Origin: a virus | Length of the DNA stretch: 35,627 nucleotides | Strand: one strand, 5' to 3' | Virus record (IMG/VR): IMGVR_UViG_3300034418_006733 | Coordinates: 1-35,627 of that record | Part shown: in pieces, positions 1 through 9,666 of the stretch | Numbering within the stretch: the first letter of the stretch is position 1 | Layout of the letters: each line of letters starts with the position of its first letter | Made by a program: the position numbers and the translations under genes | The notes under the pieces: generated by a model | The model's input: only the letters and a program-made list of their open reading frames with translations | The model's database searches: none | What the model was told of the DNA's origin: nothing

Positions 1-504
1 GGTCTAGATGGTTCTTATAATTTAGTTGAAGAAACTGTTGACATGGATGGAACAACTACAGTTACGACCACACAAACTTTTTTAAGAGTATTTAGAATGT
101 CTGTTGAAACAGCAGGAACATCTGGAAATAATATTGGAAATATATCTGCAACTTATACAGGGGGATCAGATGTAGCCGCAACTATAACTTCTGGTAATGG
201 ACAAACTTTAATGTGTTTATATACCATACCTGCAGGTTATACTGGTTATTTATTATCACTAAATGTATCATCTGGTAAAGACCAAGAAATGGATTTTAAA
301 TTTATACAACGAGATAATGGTATTGCTAATGCAGCATTTCAAACAAAACAATTTTTAAATGTTAGAGGTGGTCAGACAACTGTTATCTTTAATGCAATCA
401 ATGTAATACCTCAAAAGTCAGATATCTATGTTTCTGGAAAGGCAAGTTCTACCTCTTCTGCTTCTGCTTCATTTGATTTATTATTAGTACAGGATGGATA
501 TTAA
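1..504 (+). CDS. Phage virion-associated protein, 5' partial
   Basis: The frame is open from base 1 and the first ATG (43) has no ribosome binding site, so the gene most likely starts upstream of the window. The visible 167 residues are rich in Thr, Ser, Gly and beta-prone segments without Cys clusters or membrane spans, as expected of a virion surface or adaptor protein. Segments such as 'IFNAINVIPQKSDIYV' resemble unnamed structural proteins I recall from marine podoviruses. Its stop overlaps the next start (TAATG), placing it in the structural operon. The exact role is unknown. Confidence 0.7.
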   Translation, partial: GLDGSYNLVEETVDMDGTTTVTTTQTFLRVFRMSVETAGTSGNNIGNISATYTGGSDVAATITSGNGQTLMCLYTIPAGYTGYLLSLNVSSGKDQEMDFKFIQRDNGIANAAFQTKQFLNVRGGQTTVIFNAINVIPQKSDIYVSGKASSTSSASASFDLLLVQDGY

Positions 505-836
505 TGGCAAATATTTATAAAAACGCATTTTATGATCCGGCCGTTACTACACCAGTAACTGTGTATACAGTTCCTTCTAATTCAAGATCTATTATACAAA
601 ACATTCAGATTACTAACGAATCAGGATCTTTAGTTGTTATAGTAAGTGCTACAGACACTTCTGCAACAACAGATTATCAAATTGCTTATGCGTCTATTTC
701 AGGTCCTACTATTTGTAACCTAGCAAAAGGACCAATTGTGTTAGAAGAAGGAGATATTCTAAAGATTGCATCTTCTAATACAGCTGGTATAAGTGGTATT
801 ATATCAATTTTAGAAATGAACAGAGAGGATAGATAA
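504..836 (+). CDS. Small virion protein, beta-rich (hypothetical)
   Basis: This 110-aa protein starts on an ATG that overlaps the previous stop. It reads as a compact beta domain: 'VTVYTVPSNSRSIIQNIQI' then 'PIVLEEGDILKI', ending 'ISILEMNREDR'. The pattern of a 'TVPxxxxxIIxxIxI' strand followed by 'LExGDxLKI' is common in small structural proteins of marine phages, possibly head decoration or tail components. The function is inferred from position and composition only. Confidence 0.7.
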   Translation: MANIYKNAFYDPAVTTPVTVYTVPSNSRSIIQNIQITNESGSLVVIVSATDTSATTDYQIAYASISGPTICNLAKGPIVLEEGDILKIASSNTAGISGIISILEMNREDR

Positions 837-1084
837 TGCCATTTATAGAACAAGAAGAGTCTTTTGCTAAACAAATTATTGATGGAAAAGAAGTAGAAGT
901 ATATAGACCAAGAGTAGAAGTTACTCTTAAAAATTTAGAAACAGGAAAAGAATATATGTCAGATGCGGAAGCAATGGCGGATGTTCAAGATGCCAATACA
1001 AGCACTAAACCAGAGCATATTTCAAGAAGTGTGCATGTAAAAGTGTTAAGTTTACCATTAGGTGCTAATACCAACCTTGGTTAA
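836..1084 (+). CDS. Hypothetical protein in the structural operon
   Basis: This 82-aa charged protein has an ATG overlapping the preceding TAA. It contains 'VEVYRPRVEVTLKNLETGKEY' followed by an acidic, Ala/Asp-rich stretch. No membrane segment, Cys pair or known motif is visible. Translational coupling to the two preceding virion genes suggests a structural or assembly role, but the family is not recognised. Confidence 0.65.
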   Translation: MPFIEQEESFAKQIIDGKEVEVYRPRVEVTLKNLETGKEYMSDAEAMADVQDANTSTKPEHISRSVHVKVLSLPLGANTNLG

Positions 1085-1107
1085 TATATTGACTACTGTT
1101 CTAAAAC

Positions 1108-1122
1108 CTAGTAAATTACTAG
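1108..1122. repeat. Short perfect dyad in a 71-bp gap
   Basis: Arms CTAGTAA (1108-1114) and TTACTAG (1116-1122) surround one A. The dyad lies in the only spacer of the left structural block and could be a weak hairpin or protein site. There is no T-tract, so a terminator is not supported. Confidence 0.4.
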
Positions 1123-1155
1123 ATTAAGGCTTAATTCAAGACTAGCCAGCTTGCC

Positions 1156-1596
1156 ATGGATTTCATATTTGATAAGAAGATTATTAAAGATATATATCAA
1201 GTTATATCTTTATATAAGAAGTTTGATAGATATAAGATAAATACTAAAGAAAATCTATACTATCACCTACTACCTTCTTTTAAATTGAATCAATATAAAA
1301 TACACAAAAACGGAGACGAAGTGATTGCTTTTACCAATTGGGCTTTTTTAGATAAAGAGTCTAGTGACTATTTTGTACAAACTGGGTTTATAGATGACAA
1401 TAAATGGAACAGTGGTAATATAGTGTGGCATGTTGATACCGTTTGTGTTAAAGATATTAAAAAAGTTATGCGTTGGACAAAACAATATTTTACTAATTTA
1501 CTAGGTTTGGGAAAACCAGTTCATTGGCTTCGTGTAGATGACAATGATAATATCTATAGAAAAACAACAAGATATACGAAGGAGATTTATAAGTAA
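1156..1596 (+). CDS. HlyC-like (toxin-activating lysine-acyltransferase family) protein
   Basis: The 146-aa protein aligns by eye with the RTX toxin acyltransferase HlyC over most of its length. Shared pieces are 'LLPSFKLNQY' (HlyC LPAIRANQY), 'AFTNWAFL' (AYCSWANL), 'WNSGNIVWHVDTV' (WTSGDRKWFVDWI) and 'VHWLRVDD' (FRAIRVD). HlyC has a GNAT-like fold and uses His23 and Asp92; the Asp is conserved here as D94, but no His sits at the His23 position (a Tyr or Asp falls there). No RTX toxin gene is nearby. It lies among virion genes, so it may acylate or bind a virion or host protein, or be catalytically altered. The family call is good, the function open. Confidence 0.7.
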   Translation: MDFIFDKKIIKDIYQVISLYKKFDRYKINTKENLYYHLLPSFKLNQYKIHKNGDEVIAFTNWAFLDKESSDYFVQTGFIDDNKWNSGNIVWHVDTVCVKDIKKVMRWTKQYFTNLLGLGKPVHWLRVDDNDNIYRKTTRYTKEIYK

Positions 1597-3191
1597 TGGG
1601 TGGTTCTAATCCAGTTAGCAAAGTAATTAAAAAAGTAACTAAACCAGTTGCAAAGGTATTAGATAAAATAGTACCTAATGAAATTAAACCTGCGTTACCT
1701 TATTTAGCAGCAGCATTTCCATTTTTAGCACCTGGAGCATATGGAGCTATGGCTGGTGGTTTAGGTAGTTTAGGAATATCTAATCCAATGATACAAAGAG
1801 CTTTAATATCAGGAGGTTTAAATTTAGCTTCACAATTACCACAAGAAGGTGCAGCTGAAAGAGGTATTAATCCTTTATCATTAGCATTAGCAGCAGGTAC
1901 CGGAGCATTAACTGCACCAACTGGTGCAGATACATTAAGAGGAATGCAGTCTTATGCTAATCTTGGAGATATAGGAACGGAAACTGCAACTAGAAGTCTT
2001 TTAGAAAAAGCAGGAGATTTTGGATTAGAAACTTTAGCAAAAGGATCAGAATTTTTAAGTGCAGGCGCTTCACCTGAAGCAAGTTTAATGCAAAGTATAA
2101 AAGCAGCTGCTCCTTCAGTAGGAATGGCAGCAACTGAACAAGCAGTTCTTGCAGCACAAAAAGCTAAAGAAGATTATGAAAAAGAATATCAAGGCTGGCA
2201 AGATTTCACAGGACAACAACTAGCAGATTTTAGTGCAGGAAGAAGAGCAGCTATTTTAGCTTCCATGACAAGAGCAGGACTAGATGATGATACTATTACT
2301 TCTACATTAGCAACATTAGGTTTAAGAAATGGTGGTAGAGTTGGATATAGTAATGCTGGTATTGTTTCGTTAACAGATGAAGATTCAGGGGTTATGTATT
2401 ATGATGAAAATGAAAAACCTATTAATAAAGAACAAGCAATGAAACTTTTTAATCAACAAGCTGAAGAAGAAAATAATTCAAGACCTTTAAATAGAGAAGA
2501 TATTTTACAATTTTATTCAGATACACATACTACTTCTAAAATATTAGATAAAATTTTAAAAGATAAAGAATTTAAAGATCCTAATGATTATAGAAGATTA
2601 GAAAGAATTATAAATGAATATGGAGATGGAAAATATGATTTAGATACAACTAACTATCCAGATAAAAAAGAACTTATGAATGCGGAAAAATATTTTGATA
2701 AATTTAATGTTGATACAAGAGGAGTCGATACAAAATTAAATAATATTTTGATGGATCAAGGTTCTGAAGAATTTGGTAAATTATATAATTATGGAAAAGT
2801 AGAATATAATTCGCCAGAAGGAATCCAAATAGTAGCTGATAAATTAGGTGTATCTTTTGAAAAAGCAAAAGATATTAAAGATGTATTTGAAAATAGATTA
2901 GTAAATATGAATTTAAAAGCAAAGATGAAAGATCGTGGAATTGATATGAAAGCTAATGGTGGTATTATAGGTTTAATGGGTGGTGGAATGCCATCTATGG
3001 AAATGGATTATAGAGGTGGTGGATTTATTCCTGTTGGGGCACAAGAAAGAGCGGACGACGTTCCTGCAAGACTTTCTAAAAATGAATTTGTAATGACCGC
3101 TGATGCAGTGAGAGCTGCGGGTGGTGGAAGTGTCAATGAAGGAGCAAGAAGAATGTACGAATTAATGAACAACCTGGAAGCAAAAGCATAA
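1596..3191 (+). CDS. Putative internal virion protein with GGRVGY and DDVPARLS motifs
   Basis: This 531-aa protein starts at a TAATG overlap. It has a basic Lys/Val-rich N-terminus, then a Gly/Ala/Leu-rich hydrophobic region (about residues 33-105), a charged middle, and a Gly-rich C-terminus. 'NGGRVGY' occurs at residues 245-251, 'NGGIIGLMGGGM' near residue 452, and near the end 'ERADDVPARLSKNEFVMTA', a segment found in phage virion proteins. The hydrophobic N-terminal part suits a protein that leaves the capsid and inserts in the host envelope. No enzymatic motif is seen. The role in DNA delivery is inferred from position and composition. Confidence 0.65.
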   Translation: MGGSNPVSKVIKKVTKPVAKVLDKIVPNEIKPALPYLAAAFPFLAPGAYGAMAGGLGSLGISNPMIQRALISGGLNLASQLPQEGAAERGINPLSLALAAGTGALTAPTGADTLRGMQSYANLGDIGTETATRSLLEKAGDFGLETLAKGSEFLSAGASPEASLMQSIKAAAPSVGMAATEQAVLAAQKAKEDYEKEYQGWQDFTGQQLADFSAGRRAAILASMTRAGLDDDTITSTLATLGLRNGGRVGYSNAGIVSLTDEDSGVMYYDENEKPINKEQAMKLFNQQAEEENNSRPLNREDILQFYSDTHTTSKILDKILKDKEFKDPNDYRRLERIINEYGDGKYDLDTTNYPDKKELMNAEKYFDKFNVDTRGVDTKLNNILMDQGSEEFGKLYNYGKVEYNSPEGIQIVADKLGVSFEKAKDIKDVFENRLVNMNLKAKMKDRGIDMKANGGIIGLMGGGMPSMEMDYRGGGFIPVGAQERADDVPARLSKNEFVMTADAVRAAGGGSVNEGARRMYELMNNLEAKA

Positions 3192-3192
3192 C

Positions 3193-3945
3193 ATGGCAGT
3201 AACACCAACATCAGTAACACAAACATTAACATCACCTATTTTAGAAGGTTCGCTAACCGCGTTTCTTAAATCTCTTGAACCTCTTATGGGTCAACAGATT
3301 AAGACAAGTGCCTACGCTCCGCAAATTGCAGCTGAATCAGCATTACAACAACAAGCGAGAACTTCGGCTGGTGGATTAGGTTCATTAGTTGGACCAGAAG
3401 CTTATCAAGCTTACATGTCACCTTATCAACAAGAAGTCATTGACACGACTCTTGCAGAAATGGACAGACAAGCAGCAATTCAAAGACAAGGAATTGGTCA
3501 ATCTGCAATTCAAGCAGGTGCGTTTGGTGGTGGTAGAGAAGGTGTTCAATTAGCAGAGTATGATGTAAATGCTTTAATGAAAAGAGCACAAGCACAAGCT
3601 GGATTACAACAACAAGGTTTTCAATCAGCACAAGATCAAGCATTAAAACAATTACAAGCACAACAAGGTTTAGGAACATACCAAACTCAATTAGGTCAAG
3701 CCGGCCAAGCACAACAACAAGCTATTCTAGATGCAGCACAAGTTGCAGCTAAAGAAGCTACTTATGAACCATTCACAAGACTTGGTTTAGTAGGTCAACA
3801 ATTAGCACAAATTCAACCAGGTGCTTTCCCAACACAAAGTGTTGGATATCAACAGCCTCAAGCTCCAGTTAGTCCTTTATCTACTGCATTGGGAGTAGGA
3901 ACAGGAATTGCTAGCATTGGATCCAAATTAGGATTGTTTGGCTAA
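3193..3945 (+). CDS. Putative internal virion protein, Gln/Ala-rich
   Basis: This 250-aa protein is very rich in Gln and Ala, predicted mainly helical and coiled coil between about residues 50 and 190, with a Gly-rich hydrophobic tail ('LGVGTGIASIGSKLGLFG'). This composition resembles the small internal core proteins of podoviruses (T7 gp14-like role), but no sequence family is recognised. It lies 1 bp after the preceding stop and overlaps the next start, so the genes around it are translated together. Confidence 0.6.
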   Translation: MAVTPTSVTQTLTSPILEGSLTAFLKSLEPLMGQQIKTSAYAPQIAAESALQQQARTSAGGLGSLVGPEAYQAYMSPYQQEVIDTTLAEMDRQAAIQRQGIGQSAIQAGAFGGGREGVQLAEYDVNALMKRAQAQAGLQQQGFQSAQDQALKQLQAQQGLGTYQTQLGQAGQAQQQAILDAAQVAAKEATYEPFTRLGLVGQQLAQIQPGAFPTQSVGYQQPQAPVSPLSTALGVGTGIASIGSKLGLFG

Positions 3946-5228
3946 TGAGTAAAATTTTAAGAAGACCTATGTTTAGAGGTGGACGCGTCGATAGCCGCGG
4001 AACGGGGATTACTTCTGGATTAATGAATGGTGGTAGAGTTGGATATAATATTGGTGGAGCCGTACGTAATTGGTTCAGCCGAATAGCAGGTCAAGCACCA
4101 AAAGGTGCAACAGGTCCAGCAAGCATTAACACAGCAACTACAACAGGTGGACAATTATTAGAATCAGCTAGACCTATGCAAGGTCCAAACATAAGTCCAT
4201 TTCAACAAGCAATGGAAGATAGATTAAAACCAAAATTAGTTACAGGCAGAACAATAGGACAACGTCTTTTAGATATGGGTGGAAGATTTGTAGGAGGTAA
4301 TCCAGCTTTAAGTATGATAGGAGCAACAGCAGCTGCTTTTGCACCAGTTGCAGGATTAGCTGCAGCCAATGCTCCAGAAACAATAGAAGAATTACAAATC
4401 ATGAAACAATATGGTCCTGTAGATGAAACGTGGACTGAAGATATGATTCAACAATATGAAGCAGATAGAGCAGAAGCTAGAAAAACAGGAACTCCTTTGG
4501 GAACAGGAGAAACTGGAATAACTTCTTCTGATGAGGAATTACAAAAAGTATTAGAAAGTCAGGTTAAAAAACCAACAACTAGTCTTGAACAAAAAACAGA
4601 TGATGTAACACAAAAAGTAGTAGACACAGAAGAACCTGAACTTACAGTAGATGATTATATAGATTTATTAGGTGGTAAAAAAGCTATGCGAAGAGATGTA
4701 GGTGACATGCTTGGAAGAGCAAGTGCGGCATTTTTAAAACGTCCTGCAAGAGGAGAAACTAGAGGTATTACAGATGCATTAGGAGATTTCATGGCGGCAG
4801 AAGTAGCGGCTGGTCCAGGTAGAAGAGAAAAAATTGAACAAACTGCAGCTATGTTAGATATTAAAGATAAACAAGCCACTAAACGAGCTAAAGAACAAGT
4901 TGAATTATTTAAAGGACAAGAAGATTATAGAAGTAAATTAGCAACTGCAAGAGCTAAAGGAACTATTGATGATCAATATTTAGTAGCGAAAAAAACAGAA
5001 GGAAAACCAGCAGCAACTGCTATTGCAATTAGAAATAGTTTACCAGGATATCAAAATAGAGAGTTTGAAGTAGTAGAAGAAAAAGAAGCTAAAAATAGAC
5101 AAATTACAGAAAACGATATAGGTAAAGTTATTATTCAAGGAAATAAAAATGGAACCTATACAGCAAAAGAAATTATAAAAAAACCAGACGGTACAATAGG
5201 TATTAATATTTTATATACCGCACAATAG
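3945..5228 (+). CDS. Putative virion protein with N-terminal GGR repeats
   Basis: This 427-aa protein begins with a basic segment carrying 'FRGGRVDSRGTGITSGL' (from residue 10) and 'NGGRVGY' (residues 28-34). A hydrophobic Ala/Gly stretch follows near residues 120-145 ('MIGATAAAFAPVAGLAAANA'), then an acidic middle and a Lys/Glu-rich C-terminal half. The N-terminal signature is recurrent in uncultured marine phages and its function is unknown. It is probably an internal or tail-associated virion protein delivered with the 1400-aa partner. Confidence 0.6.
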   Translation: MSKILRRPMFRGGRVDSRGTGITSGLMNGGRVGYNIGGAVRNWFSRIAGQAPKGATGPASINTATTTGGQLLESARPMQGPNISPFQQAMEDRLKPKLVTGRTIGQRLLDMGGRFVGGNPALSMIGATAAAFAPVAGLAAANAPETIEELQIMKQYGPVDETWTEDMIQQYEADRAEARKTGTPLGTGETGITSSDEELQKVLESQVKKPTTSLEQKTDDVTQKVVDTEEPELTVDDYIDLLGGKKAMRRDVGDMLGRASAAFLKRPARGETRGITDALGDFMAAEVAAGPGRREKIEQTAAMLDIKDKQATKRAKEQVELFKGQEDYRSKLATARAKGTIDDQYLVAKKTEGKPAATAIAIRNSLPGYQNREFEVVEEKEAKNRQITENDIGKVIIQGNKNGTYTAKEIIKKPDGTIGINILYTAQ

Positions 5229-5239
5229 GGAGATAAATA

Positions 5240-8200
5240 ATGGTATCCTTGATAGATGTTCTTCCTGATGAAGATAATAAAAAAAATACACAACAAATTC
5301 TTACATTAGAAAATATAGATAAACCTACTAAAGGCATTACGCTAGCTGATGTTGATAAAAAAGATGAAAAGAGAGAAGAAGAAGTTGGAACAATCCGTTC
5401 TATTCTATCTGGTGTAGCATCCGGTTTATTTAAAATACCAGAAGGAGTTGTTTCATTAGGTGCTAACTTAATTGATTTAGGTGCTAATACAAATACCGCT
5501 GCAAGTGTAGAAAAATTCTTTGATAAAATAAATCCATTTGATGAAGCAGCAGAAGCAACTGCCGCAGGAAAAATTACAGAAACAATTATTAACCTGGGTA
5601 TACCAGGTGGTATTGCTTTTAAAGCAGGTAAAACTTTTGCTAGGAATGCTTTGCTAGCAAAACAAAATGGTAAGTATGTAAACTTAACCGGAGAAGCGGG
5701 TAAAAAATTATTAAAAAATATTAAAGATGGTGAGTTAACTACTTTAGGAAAAGCAGTTGAATATGGAGCAGGTGCTGGACTAGGTGGTGTAGCTGAAGGA
5801 ATTTTTGTAGGAGATGTACAGGAAGCAGGGACGTTTGGAAATTTATTAGGTGGACCAACAGAATTAAGTAAAACAGATGAATACAATGCAAAAGAAGCAT
5901 TAAAAGATAGATTAAAATTTGGAATTGAAGGAGCTGCTTTTACAGGGATACTAGGAGCGGGGGCCGCTGGTATTAAAAAATTAAGAAATCAAAAAAGTGG
6001 TGGAAAAGTTATTACTAATAAATTAGATCGCTGGATTGATAAAAATATATCTCAACCGTTAAGAGCAAGAGGTATTGATCCTCAAGAAATATTTAACATA
6101 AAACAAGGTAAAGAAGGACAAATAGGAAAAGATTTAAACATTGCTAGAAACTATACTTATGACATTGATAGACAGTTAGATAAATTATTTCCTTTTTGGA
6201 AAAGAGTTGTAGGTGATAAAACAGTTGCGGCTGAAAGAGAAGCGATTAATAAAGAATTGAATGAAGTATTACTATCTGGTTCTGGTAAAAATAAATCTAT
6301 AAGTCCTATTTTTAAAACCGTAGATGAATTAGATTCAGCAGGTAAACCTACAGGTAAACAAATTTTTAATGTTGCATTTGATGAAATGGATCAAACTAAA
6401 TTAGATGCATTTAAAAGCAAATTAGTAAATAAATTTAAAGCAGCTCCTGATGATGTAGAAAATATATTTACTACTTTAAAAGATGTAAGATCTGGTTGGG
6501 GAAATTTATTTTCAGCTGCTGGAAAAAGATTAGAAAAAGAATCTTTAGAAGATTTTAAATTATTAATGAAAGAAAAAGTTCCTAATTTTTTAAATTCAAG
6601 CTATAAAATTTTTGATGATAAGATATCTAAAACTGGATTTCAATTAGCAAATAATTATCAACCACCTAGAACTATTATCAATGAAGCTACAGAACAAATA
6701 AAAAATATTGTAAAAGATAACACAAAAGGAAAAATTATTTTAGATAATTTTGAAGCTGAAACAATTGTAGAAGATATATGGAAGACAGCAAAATTACCAC
6801 AGGGATTTAAATTAAAATCTGAATTAAGTTTTACAGGACCTGATTTTTTAAAAAAATCTTTTTTAGATAAAACAATGACAGTTAAAGGAGATATAAAATA
6901 TTCAGATCTTTCAGGGACATCGCAAAAAGTTATAGATAAATTATTAGGAAGAAATGAAAATGCATTGTCTACTATTTTGCAAGGTACTAATAAACTATCC
7001 ATGGTTGTTAGAAGTAATCAATACTTTGATAACTTATTAAAAAAATCAAATGAAATGCAAATACTTCGTTCAACTCAAATTGATGAATACATGAAACAAG
7101 GATTAACTAGATCAGAAGCAGAAAAAAAAGCAATAGCACCTTTGTTTGTTGATAGTGCTGAAGAAGCTAGAAGAGTTTACGGAGGTACCGATAAAGACAT
7201 AGCCATGGTGGGAGCAACTAAAAGTGCAAGAGGAGTTGAGGGAATGCAAGTTATTGATCCTTTTTATGATCCTAGTGCTGCTATTGGTTATACAAGCAGA
7301 GGAATAAAACAAGGTGAGGCTCAAGTAGCTAAAGTTATTAACCCATTAGAAGGAAAATGGGCCATGGCGGATACCGTAACAGCATTAGAAAATGTAAAGA
7401 CTAGTTTTTTAGGTGATGGTATGGCAGCTCAATTATATCAAAATCTTATTTTATATCCTAAAGCTACTTCTCAATTAGCTAAAACAGTTTTGGGACCTAT
7501 TACTCACTTACGTAATTTTATGAGTGCTTCTATGTTTGCTGCTGCTAATGGGATTATGCCGTTTGCAGATAGTGAAGCAATTAAACAAGCACGTCAAGCA
7601 GTTCAAATTTTTGGAAGAAATAAAGAAGGTAATCAATTGTATCAAAGATTATTAGAGTTAGGTGTGGTTAATTCAAATGTTAATATAGGAGATTTAACTA
7701 GATTATTAGATGATGTAAAATTTGGTTCTACGTTAGGACAAGTAAAAGTATTTAAAGGATTTATGAACCGATTAAATAAAATACAACAATTTGCACAAGA
7801 TGCATATACAGCGGAAGATGATTTTTGGAAAATATTTACCTGGTTTGGTGAAAAAGGAAAATTACAAGCAGCGTATAAAAATGCAGGTTTAAATCTAGGT
7901 GATGATATTTTAGATGAGTTTGGTAAAAAAACAGGAAGAATTTTTAATGAAGAGTTTTTAGAATTAGAAGCTGCAAACATGGTTAAAAATCAAGTTCCTA
8001 ATTATGCTTATGTTAACAATTTTGTTAAAGCTTTACGTCAATTACCTTTTGGAAACTTCGTATCTTTCCCAGCTGAAATGTTAAGAACTACAACTAATAT
8101 TGTAGAAAGAGCCATTGATGAAATTAGTTATAAAACTATGATTAATGGTAGAGTGGTAAGTCCTTTAAAAGGAAGAGGAATACAAAGATTAGTTGGTCTT

Positions 8201-9442
8201 GGTATAACAACTACTGCAGTTCCGGCTATTGCAGTGGAAGCAGGTAAAACAATTTACAATGTTTCTCAAGAAGAAATAGATGCAATGAGAAGATATGTTC
8301 CAAGATGGTCTAAAAATTCTACTTTAATTCCTACTAGAGATAAAGATGGAAATTTAGAATACATAGATTTTTCTCACATGAATGCATATGATACAGTTAC
8401 TAGACCTATTCAAACTATTTTGAATGCGGTTCAAGAAGGAAGAGTAGATAAAGATGGTTTAATGGATGACTTCATTCTTGGTTTAGCTGAATCTACTAAA
8501 GAATTAGGAGCTCCTTTTGTTAGTGAATCTATTTGGACTGAAGCATTATTAGATGTATCTCCAATCAGAGGAGGGAGAACAGCGGATGGAAGAGGTATTT
8601 GGAATCCATTAGATACAACAGGAGATAAAATACAAAAAGCATTAGCTCATTTAGCAGTTACTCAAGCTCCGCTTAACTATAAACAATTAGAAAGACTCGG
8701 TCTTTCTTTATTACCTAAAGATTCTGCTGGAAGATTTGATAAATATGGAAATGAATTTGAATTAGGAAATGAATTAATGGGAATGGTTGGATTAAGAAAT
8801 GTAAAAGTTAATCCAGAACGTGGAATAGAATATAAAATAACTGATTATAAAAAAGGTGTACGTAATGCTAGAAGTTTATTTACTACTGCTACTACAAAAG
8901 GTGGACCTATTACTCCAGAAGAAATTGTAGATGCATATTTAAATTCTAATAGAGCTTTATATCAAGTAAATAGAAATTTATATAAAGATATACAAGCAGC
9001 TAAAATTTTAGGAATGAATAGATCTAAAGTAGAAGAAAGTATGATTAATAGAGGTGAAAGAAAAGCATACAATGCTTTAGAAGAAAATACATTTAGACCT
9101 TTGACTATTTCAAAAGATGTAAGAGATTTATTTGAAGCTAATGCGAGAGAATTAGGATTAGGGAATCCTTTTGAAGCTGCATATAATGAAATACAAAAAT
9201 TAATACAACAATTAAGTAGAGTAAAATTAGATGGTGATTTTTTACCTGATTTAGAAAATCCATTTAGAAATGTACCAGAACCTACATTAGGACCCGCAGC
9301 AAATCTAGGAGTATTACCTCCAGTAGTAACAGCAAGTAACCCAGCTGTACTAGCTGCTAATCAACAAATAGTGAGTGGTGTAAATCCAAAAACAGCACAA
9401 CTAATTCAACAGTCTAATGCGTTAGACACTTTTATTAAATAA
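5240..9442 (+). CDS. Large internal virion / DNA-ejection protein (1400 aa)
   Basis: This is the largest protein in the window. It starts at an ATG 6 bp after AGGGAGA, a good ribosome binding site. Gly/Ala-rich amphipathic segments lie near residues 50-260 (for example 'LGIPGGIAFKAGKTFARNAL' and 'AAFTGILGAGAAGIKKL'), followed by long Lys/Glu-rich helical regions and a Pro-rich tail. Size, position after smaller internal proteins and just before lysis genes, and the lack of fibre-like repeats match the giant ejection proteins of podoviruses (the role of T7 gp16). No lysozyme or transglycosylase catalytic motif was recognised. Confidence 0.65.
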   Translation: MVSLIDVLPDEDNKKNTQQILTLENIDKPTKGITLADVDKKDEKREEEVGTIRSILSGVASGLFKIPEGVVSLGANLIDLGANTNTAASVEKFFDKINPFDEAAEATAAGKITETIINLGIPGGIAFKAGKTFARNALLAKQNGKYVNLTGEAGKKLLKNIKDGELTTLGKAVEYGAGAGLGGVAEGIFVGDVQEAGTFGNLLGGPTELSKTDEYNAKEALKDRLKFGIEGAAFTGILGAGAAGIKKLRNQKSGGKVITNKLDRWIDKNISQPLRARGIDPQEIFNIKQGKEGQIGKDLNIARNYTYDIDRQLDKLFPFWKRVVGDKTVAAEREAINKELNEVLLSGSGKNKSISPIFKTVDELDSAGKPTGKQIFNVAFDEMDQTKLDAFKSKLVNKFKAAPDDVENIFTTLKDVRSGWGNLFSAAGKRLEKESLEDFKLLMKEKVPNFLNSSYKIFDDKISKTGFQLANNYQPPRTIINEATEQIKNIVKDNTKGKIILDNFEAETIVEDIWKTAKLPQGFKLKSELSFTGPDFLKKSFLDKTMTVKGDIKYSDLSGTSQKVIDKLLGRNENALSTILQGTNKLSMVVRSNQYFDNLLKKSNEMQILRSTQIDEYMKQGLTRSEAEKKAIAPLFVDSAEEARRVYGGTDKDIAMVGATKSARGVEGMQVIDPFYDPSAAIGYTSRGIKQGEAQVAKVINPLEGKWAMADTVTALENVKTSFLGDGMAAQLYQNLILYPKATSQLAKTVLGPITHLRNFMSASMFAAANGIMPFADSEAIKQARQAVQIFGRNKEGNQLYQRLLELGVVNSNVNIGDLTRLLDDVKFGSTLGQVKVFKGFMNRLNKIQQFAQDAYTAEDDFWKIFTWFGEKGKLQAAYKNAGLNLGDDILDEFGKKTGRIFNEEFLELEAANMVKNQVPNYAYVNNFVKALRQLPFGNFVSFPAEMLRTTTNIVERAIDEISYKTMINGRVVSPLKGRGIQRLVGLGITTTAVPAIAVEAGKTIYNVSQEEIDAMRRYVPRWSKNSTLIPTRDKDGNLEYIDFSHMNAYDTVTRPIQTILNAVQEGRVDKDGLMDDFILGLAESTKELGAPFVSESIWTEALLDVSPIRGGRTADGRGIWNPLDTTGDKIQKALAHLAVTQAPLNYKQLERLGLSLLPKDSAGRFDKYGNEFELGNELMGMVGLRNVKVNPERGIEYKITDYKKGVRNARSLFTTATTKGGPITPEEIVDAYLNSNRALYQVNRNLYKDIQAAKILGMNRSKVEESMINRGERKAYNALEENTFRPLTISKDVRDLFEANARELGLGNPFEAAYNEIQKLIQQLSRVKLDGDFLPDLENPFRNVPEPTLGPAANLGVLPPVVTASNPAVLAANQQIVSGVNPKTAQLIQQSNALDTFIK

Positions 9443-9447
9443 TCAAT

Positions 9448-9666
9448 ATGAAAATGGAACCCAAAACAGTTAGAGAACATATCGTATCGCTTTACGGCCA
9501 TATTACAGGTTTGAAAAAAGAATTATATACTATTAAAAACAACCACTTAAAACACATACACGAAGATGTAGAGAAATTGGGCGGTAAAATAGACAAGATC
9601 TATTGGGTTCTTTTAGCAGCAGTGGGAACAGTTGCGCTCTTCGCAATTGAAAGGCTGTTATCGTGA
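9448..9666 (+). CDS. Holin-like small membrane protein
   Basis: This 72-aa protein has a charged, heptad-like N-terminal half and one C-terminal membrane span ('VLLAAVGTVALFAIERLLS'). It lies directly upstream of the endolysin-type peptidase, whose GTG start overlaps its stop. Size, one membrane span and this neighbour suggest a holin or pinholin with a cytoplasmic helix. Membrane topology is inferred; an alternative is a small membrane-anchored virion chaperone. Confidence 0.6.
   Translation: MKMEPKTVREHIVSLYGHITGLKKELYTIKNNHLKHIHEDVEKLGGKIDKIYWVLLAAVGTVALFAIERLLS

Noticed and set aside
5203-5886. 227-codon open frame on the minus strand
   Set aside because: It is antisense to the start of the 1400-aa virion protein, has a low-complexity Pro/Ser/Ala composition typical of the reverse of Lys/Gly/Ala codons, and lacks a ribosome site.
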